A program made the position numbers and the translations under genes. The notes under the pieces are model-generated. The model did not search any database and was not told where the DNA came from. It saw only the letters and a list, made by a program, of their open reading frames with translations. A DNA stretch of 64,000 nt from Butyriboletus loyo (lineage: Eukaryota > Basidiomycota > Agaricomycetes > Boletales > Boletaceae): positions 124,001-188,000 of the forward strand of contig JBBPSI010000003.1 of assembly GCA_038093515.1 (NCBI GenBank). The letters are read 5' to 3'. Positions 54,930 through 64,000 of this stretch are shown here, one piece after another (positions within the stretch are counted from its first letter, which is position 1; each line of letters starts with the position of its first letter).

Positions 54930-56050
54930 TTATCTGCGAAGAGTGACTCTCCATAGAAAATAACCGATGCCAGAGAGAAGTCCCCCAACGTGTCCTGGCG
55001 TGTCGGTCTTTGTGCGCTATTCGTTCATTCGAGGTGAGTACCGCATTGACCATGTGGACTATCATGGTAGGAGACATACCTGATCTGAAAAGCTGCGCCA
55101 TCCGTCATAAATAAGGACACCGGGGAGAAACACCCAGGCCGGACAGGGAACGACAAAGAAGATCAGAAATGTGTTGCGGGGAAAGGCACATGAATACAAA
55201 GCGAGAGTTGCCATGATTGCGCCTGGGAGGATATGAACTTTGGAAATGACAAAGAGGATGATGCCTCACCACTTGCACCGAGTGAAGAAACGTTTTCGCG
55301 TCTATAAAAGTGATTCCACCCGAGACTTGCGAGGCTGGCGGATATCCCACCTAATAACAATCAAGACGCGCAACGGGATCAGGAAGGATCAGTGCAAGGC
55401 AATGCTGGATGAACACACCTAGGAAGTACAGCCCCAAGAAATGCCTGTTACCGAGGAGTTGCATGACAGACGGGGCCATGAAGTAAAACGTCAGACCATT
55501 GAACAGCGCATGTGTGGTATCCATGTGAGAGAAGCAAGACGTGAGGAGAGTCCATCTAACGAAGGGAGTGTTGGTGGCGACAGAGGAGAGAAGGGTTGAA
55601 TTCACGTACATGCGACCCGAGGTGACGTTGCGCATGTCGACGCGAAAGTTGTCGAGCATGAACCTCAACAGGGTACCATCACCGGTGGTGCGCTGTATTG
55701 CCATTGGTGAGTCTAGTATGGGGAGAGAGAGTGTGTGTGTGACGGACATATGTCTGCATTGCAAGCGTCCAAGTGAGGTAAACACCAGCGTTGACTGCGA
55801 TGATAGTATAGAAGATGAGCTTGGTGTCTAGTGAGTCGAGCCAGTCGGGACGAGGTGGACGACGCCATGAAGAGCTGGAACCGCGGAAACGGCCAAGATC
55901 ACGATGGGTTGCATTAGGAGGCGGTGTGCGGGCGAAGTTGAGGGAGAGCCTGGAAAGTAGAAAACGATGGCGAGGAATGTGGGAGGACGAGAGTAGAGTC
56001 GGGGCAAGTGTGCAAGTTGAGGGACGGAAGCGCAGGAATTTCCAGGACAT
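54930..56050 (-). CDS. Rhomboid serine protease, mitochondrial type (Pcp1/PARL-like)
   Basis: Exon 1 is 56050-55748. The N-terminus (SWKFLRFRPSTCTLAPTLLSSS) is basic and hydrophobic, fitting a mitochondrial presequence. Transmembrane segments follow (IFYTIIAVNAGVYLTW, then IWTLLTSCFSHMDTTHALFNGLTFYF with the conserved H-x-x-x-H/N region, then LGLYFLG). The catalytic Ser lies in LGASGAIMATLALYS and the His in HVGGLLSGIGYFLW close to the end, the pairing typical of rhomboids. Mitochondrial rhomboids cleave proteins such as Mgm1/OPA1 in the inner membrane. The stop is at 54930-54932; five or more exons, inner edges partly approximate. Confidence 0.85.
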
Positions 56051-56114
56051 GAGGGTCACATTCAAGCTTGACATACAAGAAACAACAAAGGTGTGTTGAC
56101 TCTGGCCCACTGGG
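56051..56114. promoter_or_regulatory. Very short bidirectional promoter (rhomboid / TRS20)
   Basis: Only 64 bases separate the divergent start codons of the rhomboid gene and TRS20, so the promoters and 5' UTRs overlap. Confidence 0.45.
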
Positions 56115-56808
56115 ATGTCCCACCATCTGTTTTTGTTGTCGCCGTCGGACACGCCGATCTACAGTCTGACGCACTACTCTAACAAGCCTGCACAGACGAC
56201 GAGCTATCCGTTGTCGTCAAATCTACCGAGCTGGTCTACATCTGCATTTGCGGGTACGCTGACGGCACTGTCAGGTGCGTCGAGTGCAACGCAATCACAC
56301 CACGTGCAAGGGGGCGGGGCGCGGATGGGCGGGGGACAGGACCGACATGTGATCCAGATGATCGCAAATGCGAGTCTGGATGTGATCGAAGACGTGATGC
56401 GGAAGGAGAATGCGATGTAAGATGAGGGCGCAGTGATGGTTGCAAGTCTACTGAGGGCTGTGACAGGTATCTGAGATCGGTGGACAAGTTCAACGAATGG
56501 ATGGTATCGGCGTTCATCACGCCTGGGAGTGAGTCGGGGAAGGACGGCGGCGACGAGAGCGCTGACGGGTGATTGACGCAGACACGAAGTTTATATTGCT
56601 ACACGAGACGAAGAACGAGGAGGGAATCCGGGGGTTCTTCCAGGAGGTGTGGGAGCTCTACGTGAAGGTGAGTTGGTCGTCGTCGTCGCCGTCACGGACG
56701 CTGACATGGAGACAGACGATGTTGAATCCGTTCCAGACAGCGCACACGACGATCCGGAGCAGCGTGTTCGACGGGCGGGTCCGGGCAAGTGCGAAAAAGT
56801 GTCTGTAG
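56115..56808 (+). CDS. TRS20: TRAPP complex subunit Trs20 / TRAPPC2 (sedlin)
   Basis: Exons 56115-56416, 56467-56528, 56582-56667, 56716-56808; 180 residues. After MSHHLFLLSPSDTPIYSLTHYSN, a Ser/Ala/Gly-rich insert of about 45 residues is present that the usual 140-residue family lacks. The core then resumes with DRHVIQMIANASLDVIEDVM, SVDKFNEWMVSAFITPGN, FILLHETKNEEGIRGFFQEVWELYVK and MLNPFQ with SSVFDGRV. Trs20 is a small longin-like subunit joining TRAPP core and accessory parts in ER-Golgi traffic and autophagy. Splice junctions are clean. Confidence 0.93.
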
Positions 56809-56989
56809 CGAGATGGGCTGTGGAGGTGGCTCGGGTCCCGCTCTCTTTTGTTCTCCCTCATCTGTTCATTCCCCATCCTCCACCTCTTTTCTCCTTTCTC
56901 TCTTCTTTTCTTTTGTCTTCTCTCTACCACTATTTCTTCGGACATACCACCCACTTAGTTGTACCAGTCTTTTAATCTCTTCAATCCAA

Positions 56990-58456
56990 ATGACTACTAC
57001 AAATCGTGCCTCTCTCCTCAACGGTCTCCGCACAGGCGGCGTTCGTTCCACCTCCATCGGCGCCCCTCTCTCCCCTGCACCACCCGCATCTTTCAATCTA
57101 CCCCGCTTCGTCACCAACACCCCCATCTTTCCTGAAGACGACATGGATCAATTCTCTGACATCCTCTCAAGTAACTTGTACATCAACAACTTTACCGGCC
57201 ATCCATCCCATCCTTTCACTCCTATCGATGCTCAAAACACCACACCCGTACATCAACAGGTCGCCCCTCACAGGCCCCTGAACCCCAACAGTGTCCCGTT
57301 CAGCCCCGCCAATCTTCATCCCCCCCAGCAGCAGGCAGCTCCCGCTGATGCCCAACTTCATGCATATCAACAGATGCAGTTGATGCAACTCGAAATCTTA
57401 CGTCTCCAGGTTCGGTCACCATCTCATATCCGCTCATCACACCTTTTGACCCTCCCCTAGCATGCCCAGGCTCAGCGCAATCAGCAGGTACAAGCCGCCG
57501 TCCTCGCAGAGGCACTCCGTCAGCAGGCTAGACGCCCTTCCATTGGATTCTTACCTGCTTCGGCCGGTCCCACCAATACCTCGTTTGACCTTCGCTCAAA
57601 TACTCCGCCAGTCCGGCGTCCCAGTCAGGCCGAGCTTCTCAAGGCTCAGTTGGGTCTCTGCACCACCACTCATCAGGTGGATGATCAAGTTCCGATGACT
57701 GCTGCCCTCGGAGGTCGATTTGGCGCCCGTCTGTCCCCCAGTTCCATCACTTTCCCCTCTTTTCCCGATGCTGGCCCACAGCCCTCTTCGCCCCCTAAAC
57801 AGACCATTGTAATCGGCGGAGGCCTGGTCCGCGGTGGCTCCCCGCCACACCTCACTTCCAAAGACTACATACCCTCCAGATCCGACGCTGCCACATCCTG
57901 GAGGCGAGGAAATACTACATATTCCGTACTCAACGGCCTGCGTGCTACCTCCACTGCGTCTCCTAGCGTCAGAATCACTCCTCCTGGAGAGCGCCTCTCC
58001 TCTCCTCCCCTGACACCGGCCAACAAACTTCGCCCGCGCCCGCTCAGCTTTTCCTCCATGGCTTCATCAAACGTTCCTATCGTTGCTATTGATTCAGGCA
58101 GCGAGCATGAGGACGCCATGTCATCCGCGAGCTCGACCTCGCAGTCGAACCCGGCTACTCCGCAATCCTTGACCTCACTCGAGGCCACCTCCCTATCTCC
58201 GCGCGAGGAGGTGACGAAGAAGCTGTACGATGGCCTTGGTATGGGCCGTCCCGCCCCATTCATTGTTCAGCCACCTGCTGTGTATCTCTCTCAAAGACTC
58301 CTCAGTCAGCCGCTCAGGCAACCTCGCGGTCCACCATCAGGTGCTGATGAGCTCGGACCAAAGAATTTTGCCGCGAGGATCAGGCGCAAGGCTATCGGTG
58401 GATTGGGTGTTCTCATGGACGCACGCGAGCGCCGAGAGTCGATCGAAGTGTACTAA
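56990..58456 (+). CDS. Conserved basidiomycete disordered protein, function unknown
   Basis: Two exons, 56990-57409 and 57461-58456; 471 residues. The N-terminal half has PRFVTNTPIFPEDDMDQFSD and a Gln-rich helical stretch (HAYQQMQLMQLEILRLQ) that continues across the intron (QAAVLAEALRQQAR), suggesting a coiled coil. The long middle is Ser/Pro-rich. The C-terminus ends in RIRRKAIGGLGVLMDARERR, a compact basic motif that looks conserved. No known catalytic motif was seen. Function open; a protein- or nucleic-acid-binding adaptor is possible. Confidence 0.65.
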
Positions 58457-58995
58457 AAGGAACCCTCATTTGACGAATCAGTGTCCCTCTCGAATCAATT
58501 CCCTCCATTCATTTTTCGTTCGGCGCTCAGTACTGTTGCACTAGTCTAATCCTGCCGGGCGCCAATTGGTGATATGGACTCAGAACCTGGTGCTAGCACC
58601 TGACACAACTTCCCCTCCTTTGCAAATATGGCTTGTCTATTTGTTTATGTTCCGAATTCAGCCAAAGCGTTGTGTTTAAGTAGTCGTCAGCGTTGTGCTT
58701 GCCATTACGTTGCTCTGTCTTTCTGATCCCCGTACAATCGCATCGACGTCGTTCTCTTTTGTCGTTATTTTATTTCAGCGAGGCGCCTCGGGTGGGAGGC
58801 GTGGGTTGGCTTGGAAGTTGACCTCCCAAGTCTTACAACTGGCTTCGCATGAATTCATTTGTGTCATATGTTACTTGGATCATTCAATCGCATTGTTCAC
58901 GCAAACTGCAGGTGTCGCAGGTCATTATGCACACCTTAAGTACAACCAGCTCGCGCAGGGGATTATTTGGAACAACACGTCCATTCGATGCTACG
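58457..58995. other. Convergent intergenic region
   Basis: About 540 bases between two convergent stops (the gene at 56990 and ARP4); open frames lack motifs. It probably contains both 3' UTRs. Confidence 0.4.
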
Positions 58996-60770
58996 TTATT
59001 TACACCGTTGACCGACAATTGCCTTGCCATGCTCCTGGGAAATCTGGTGAGAAGCCCAGCGCTGTTCGAAGAAGAATGAACAAACCTGCCACTCTTCTCT
59101 GCTAATCCACAACTGATGGAACGTGCCCAAGCTCGCCAGGATGCTGCCTCCCAACCATCCACCATATCGTCTTTCGATGGGGTTTCCGGGCGCGTGTATT
59201 TTCACCTTTATATATCAAGTTTAGTTCCCTTCACATCTCATGCGACAGGTCATACTCACGTGAGGGAAGTTACGAGAGAGCTCCGTTTCAAGTCGATCTG
59301 CGAAACCGGCAAACAAGCTCCCTCCGCCAGTGAGGACGACGTTTCCCATGAGAACTTGACGCAAGTCTGGGTCACAGGCACGCAGAGACTCTGAGAGCAA
59401 TGCCGGGATGTTTTTGGGCAGGTTTGGATTTTGAGCCTATGCCCCCTGATTCAGTATGTCGTTCCGAAATCCGATCACTTAATCAAGGCTTACGACGAGC
59501 TGCGGAGAGTGGTAGAAAAATTCCTCCCCTACTTGGAAACGTTCCGCAGCAAAATACGTGTTGTATCCCGTTGGAAACTCGTATTGACGCGGGAGGCGAG
59601 AAGCAGCGGCTCTGATGGCAATCGGGTCAAGGATACGATGAAAGGGGTCAGCTCTCCTGGCTTACTGCTCGTTCCATCCTTGGTCAAGGACCCCCGCTAC
59701 GCTTTGAATCCATTCGTCAACCTCACGGCTTTCATACCATGACTTCCAGCTGTCTGTTGTTCCGGCGAGCCTATCCTCACGAAGCGTAAACTGCGCAGGA
59801 GCTCCCGGCTCCACGGGCTACGACATGATTCAACATCAAGAAGGGGTGGAAAAGCAACTCATACAATTTTCGTGGCGATGAGCTGATGAGAGTATAGCTC
59901 AACACCTCTTCGTGCCGTCGTAGGATTAGTGAGGATGTATTTTGCATGCGCGTGTACGAGTTTTGGAAGTGCGGAAAAAACAAGACCTGAAGCGAATGAA
60001 CGTCAGAGACTTCCCAAGAGTGACATATTCATACCTTTTCTGAGAACAAATCCGTCTACGACGGGGGTGATGCTTGCTATAGAATGTCCAACATCAACGA
60101 CCAGGGCGGATCCTTTTCCTGCAGCAAACCTGACGGGTGACTTCAATATCGAGACAGGGTGGAAGATCGATGCCTTACGCATTCAGCACACCTGTGTTCG
60201 CAATATAAAAGGCAGGGACTTGGAATTCTTCAAACATGATCTCTGCCATTCTTTCCCGATTAGCAGGCGTGTTCCATGCGGGCTCGGTGACGAGAATGGG
60301 GTGTTCGGATGGATTGGTGCGCATCACATCCACCAGCGCGTGCGATATCAAAGCAGGGATGGGGTTGAAGTCAGAAACTAGAGGATCGTTGAACATTAGC
60401 CTCCATGCCCCGCCTCATGGGCGAGGTTACTGACCGAGTCCGTCCCGGAACGGGTGACCGATCTCCATACCAGCTCTCCATATCGAGGGACCGTGTTGGC
60501 CGAGATAAAGCTTTGCATCGCTCCTCGGTTTCGTGCCTTCTGAATATCCGTCCCCTGTCGTATCACCCATTTGAACGTCGCTGTCGCCCGTGGTGGGTTT
60601 GTACCCATAGTAAGAGGATATGATCGCTTTTGGTGTGTCGTCTCCCGCATAGCCCGCTCGAATGGACGACGCGCCTATGTCAACCACGAGCGCAGAGACT
60701 TCATCTGTGCAATAATAAGTATCGGGCACAGCGTTCTGTCTCTTGGCGTACCTCCACCGTAGTTCACCAT
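58996..60770 (-). CDS. ARP4: Actin-related protein 4 (Arp4), chromatin remodelling and NuA4
   Basis: The first exon is only 19 nt (60770-60752, M-V-N-Y-G-G plus one base); the second begins at 60704 with [26 protein letters not shown]. Further actin-fold motifs: [65 protein letters not shown], and the C-terminal [29 protein letters not shown] with ISREEW. The pattern is Arp4/BAF53 rather than actin itself. Arp4 is a subunit of NuA4, INO80 and SWR1 complexes. At least eight exons; the last is a short one after EEWQ. Confidence 0.92.
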
Positions 60771-61107
60771 CGTGAGTGCTATGAACACGAAAGCGTCGGT
60801 CAATTTCAAGCTGTTTCAATATGATGGTCACGTGACCAGTCTCGCTGAGAACGAGTACTGGCGCAGGTGTAGTGTCATCCCAATTATTGGTTCTGGAATT
60901 AAAGTCACTTCGGATCTGTCTTTGGTCGTGTCGAATGCGACGCTACCCAGATATTCCTGAAGTCGTGTAGTCGGCGAGGTTGTCATATCATCAGGGGTGC
61001 TTACATAACACAATTGTAGAGATACACTTTTCTGCAAGTCGTACATAGTCAATCGAAATCTCCCGCAACGACAAACCATCTTCGGTATCTACGGAAACTG
61101 CGGAGGC
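60771..61107. other. Divergent promoter region between ARP4 and ERB1
   Basis: About 337 bases between divergent starts; no named element was identified. Confidence 0.4.
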
Positions 61108-63720
61108 ATGGCACGAGCGGACCAGAAAAAGAGGAAAGAACCAGAGCACGATGAAGACAACAAAAGCGCGTTTGCCGAAGCCGTCAGCTTGGAGATGCTC
61201 AGTGACGAGGAAGAGCGCGAGGGAGAGGAGGGGGAGAATGAAGAGTCAGACGAGAAAATCGATGAGTTTCCAGAAATTGGCGCGGGAAGCGATAGCGGGT
61301 TGGACGATGAAAGCGACAGAGATGAAGACGAGGACGGAGGGAGCTCGCCCTCAGGCTCAGAATCAGACTCGGACTCGGACTTGGACATGCACATATTCCC
61401 AAAGTCGAAAAATATCATCTCCGAAATCACCGGTCACCCGAAACGTGTATACCCAGAAATTGAACCAGAGTACGACTCGGATTCGTCCACGGAGGATGTA
61501 CGTGTGTCGTTTCCAATGACCTTCGAGTAATGCATTGACGTGTAGCGCGTACTTAGGATCCAAATCGTGTCGGGAACATTCCGTCACACTGGTATGATGA
61601 TCTCCCCCACGTTGGCTACGACATCAATGGGAAGCACGTGCTCCGACCAGCCAAGGGAGACGAATTAGACAAGTTCCTAGAGACTGTCGAGGACCCGACT
61701 TCTTGGTTCGTCGCGCTTTACCTTCCCGAAGTATACTTCCCGTTCATACTTACACAGGACATCTGCTTGGGATAAAAACATCCAAATGAACAAACCACTC
61801 TCTCCGGAAGAGTTAGATATTATCCGCAGGCTACAAGCAGGCGAAAATCCCGATCTTGACTATGATCCATACGAGCCCACAGTGGAGTGGTTTACCGGGG
61901 AAGGTAAAGAAGAAGTTATGCCTCTTTCCGCGGCACCTGAACCCAAGCGTCGTTGGCTTCCCAGTAAATGGGAGAAAAAAAAGGTATTTTAGTTGTCTTA
62001 TGAATGACACTCACAATTCACCACGCAATAGATCATGAAAATTGTCCGGGCCATACGGCAAGGTCGTATTGTTGGTTCGAAACCCAAAACTGCTGGCGAT
62101 AAGCCTCAGTTCTATGCCATCTGGAATGAGCCACCAACCAACCAACCACCACCTCTTCCTGCACCTAAACCTGCGCTCCCTTTACATGCTGAATCCTATA
62201 ACCCTCCTGAAGAGTATATCCCCACGGATGCAGAACGAAAAGAATGGGAGAACACTGATCCCGAAGATCGCGAGCGCGACTACCTTCCTCAAAAATACTC
62301 GTCCCTGCGACTTGTACCAGCTCATTACCAGTTTATCAAGCAACGTTTCAATCGTCAGCTCGACCTGTACCTCGCGCCGCGAATACAGCGGACTCGACTC
62401 AACATCGATCCTAATAGCCTTATTCCCAAACTTCCAAGTCCCAGCAGCTTGCGGCCCTTCCCAAACTATCGCTCTCTCAAGTTCACGCACATGAACGCAA
62501 GGGTCAGATGTGTCTGCACAAGCCCCGATGGTGCTTGGGTGGTCAGTGGCGATGAAAATGGTAATGTAAGCCTGTGGGAGGTAAATGTCGGGCGCGAGGT
62601 TAGGAAGTGGAACTTCGATGGCAAGATTGGAGCAGTCGAATGGTGTCCACGAACAGACACCAACTATTTCGTCGTTGGCACGTACGTTGTGATTCCAAGT
62701 CAGTCACGATTCACAAGTGAACCTTCCATTTCCAGGGCGGATAAGCTGCATTTCATCATTCCCCCCAACCTACCTTCCGTTATACTGCGCCCCACTCAGT
62801 CTACCCTCACTCCTCCTACACTCCCTCCAGCTCCACAATCACCCGTGAAATGGTCGTCTTCCCCGGGGCGGGAGGATGGCGTGGTTCTGACGATCTTGTT
62901 GCCTGCTGCATCTGGGTTGACCAAACAAATTGCATGGCACAGAAAGGGCGATTACCTTGCCACCGTTTGTACGTTAACCCCTCGTAATCCGATGACGTTG
63001 CTAAAGATCTTTTTCTCCCCATTAGCAAGCAGAGAAAGTCAGGGCAACGTTTGGATTCACCAGGTGTCTCGCAGACATTCCCAGGCTCCGTTCAGGAAAG
63101 TCAAAGGCGCCGTGCAGCTAGTATTGTTCCATCCAGTCAAGTCGCATTTCTTCGTTGCGGTAAGCAAAAGATCGAGTTCGCGGACATCTCGCCTCATCTT
63201 CCATTCCCGTAGACTCAACGTTATGTCCGGGTATACAACCTTCTCGAGCAAAAATTGATCAAGACACTGATGCCGGGAATAAAATGGATTTCTTCTATGG
63301 ACATTCACCCTTCAGGGGACCATGTCATCGTAGGCGGTTACGACAAGAAACTATGCTGGTTCGATCTGGAACTTAATGACAAGCCGTACAAAATATTGCG
63401 GTAGATCCCCCCATGCAGCGATATTTATGGGACACTGATTTCGGGTTCCTTGCAGATACCATACGCGGGCCATCCGATCTTTGCACTTTCACCCGAGTTA
63501 TCCTCTTTTCGCGTCCTCTTCAGATGATGGAACGATCCAGATCTTCCACGGACGGGTTTATAGCGACCTAATGACCGATCCTTTGATCGTGCCTTTGAAA
63601 ATCCTCAGGGGTCACGGTGTCAACGACGGGCTTGGAGTGTTGCAGATCAAATGGGTAAACAAACAGCCCTGGCTCATTAGCGCCGGAGCAGATGGAAACC
63701 TTCTAGTCTGGTGTAGTTGA
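61108..63720 (+). CDS. ERB1: Ribosome biogenesis protein ERB1/BOP1
   Basis: Eight exons: 61108-61497, 61557-61705, 61758-61983, 62032-62681, 62736-62968, 63026-63159, 63213-63400, 63456-63720; 744 residues. The acidic N-terminus ([18 protein letters not shown]) precedes the BOP1 domain ([65 protein letters not shown]), and the C-terminal WD40 propeller has [52 protein letters not shown] and [16 protein letters not shown]. Erb1 forms the PeBoW complex with Nop7 and Ytm1, needed for 27S pre-rRNA processing. The assignment is certain. Confidence 0.97.
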
Positions 63721-64000
63721 TGCTCCGCTCTTTGTCTGACATGCTGACTATGAAATATGGTCCATTGTTGAGCTTGAATTCGGGGTTTAACCTGTGGCGT
63801 AACCGTGTAAATGGTAACGCAAGACTGTCCGCTTGAGTTATGACGGTAAGGTCCCTAGGAGCGCGACAAGGGTTGTCACCTATAAGGTTGCAGATCTGGA
63901 GCTTGCGTTTTTGGGAACTTCGGCACCCGTACCATGTGGACTAATTTGAAGCCTTATTTGCTTCCGTTAGGTCGATCATGTCTGCACTCGATGTTTTCCT

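Noticed and set aside
63978..64000. Start of a new plus-strand gene (ATG followed by open codons)
   Set aside because: Only 23 bases remain before the window ends; too short to support a gene call.

Overview
The window is eukaryotic nuclear DNA from a filamentous basidiomycete, most likely an agaricomycete. The main evidence is the very dense packing of genes broken by short (about 50-60 nt) GT..AG introns. Further support comes from two DUF6593-type genes, a TKL-like kinase with an MLKL-type N-terminal domain (a layout common in Agaricomycetes such as Rhizoctonia-like Cantharellales) and several Ser/Pro-rich proteins of basidiomycete type. The genus is an inference. I saw no transposon, rRNA, convincing tRNA or CRISPR. 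Exon models were built by hand: splice sites were chosen so that reading frame and family motifs stay continuous.

Layout. 0.5-9 kb: a Yap-type bZIP/DUF3425 factor (-), a DUF6593 gene (+), a disordered protein (+), a GPATCH11-like G-patch/DUF4187 protein (-) and a two-RRM protein (-). 9-15 kb: a secreted GH128 glucanase-like enzyme (+), an AhpD-fold protein (+), a second DUF6593 gene (-) and mitochondrial ribosomal protein uL11m (-). 15-20 kb: two divergent, paralogous WD40 genes. 20-31 kb: a small two-helix membrane protein (+), an Inn1/Fic1-like C2 cytokinesis protein (-), a GH125 exo-mannosidase (-), a large disordered protein (-) and isopropylmalate dehydratase LEU1 (-).

31-41 kb: ribosomal protein eL29 (+), a TFIIIC subunit (-), a small mitochondrial protein (-), GINS subunit Psf3 (+), a Pkr1-like ER protein (-), a RecA-fold-like protein resembling SWSAP1 (-), the MLKL-type kinase (+) and ERMES subunit Mdm10 (+). 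41-50 kb: an RGG-rich protein (-), Sm protein G (+), an unresolved gene (+), a PPR protein (+), AAA+ ATPase Pch2/TRIP13 (-) and a SelW/Rdx-like thioredoxin-fold protein with an 8-nt microexon (+). 50-64 kb: CLASP/Stu1 (+), a mitochondrial-type rhomboid protease (-), TRAPP subunit Trs20 (+), a conserved disordered protein (+), Arp4 (-) and ERB1/BOP1 (+).

Most genes are unrelated housekeeping functions, so this is a euchromatic core region and not a cluster. Points deserving attention are the inverted WD40 pair, the microexon that carries the second Cys of a CxxC motif, the MLKL-type kinase, the SWSAP1-like candidate, the three 3n stop-free introns in LEU1, and a GC-AG intron in MDM10.
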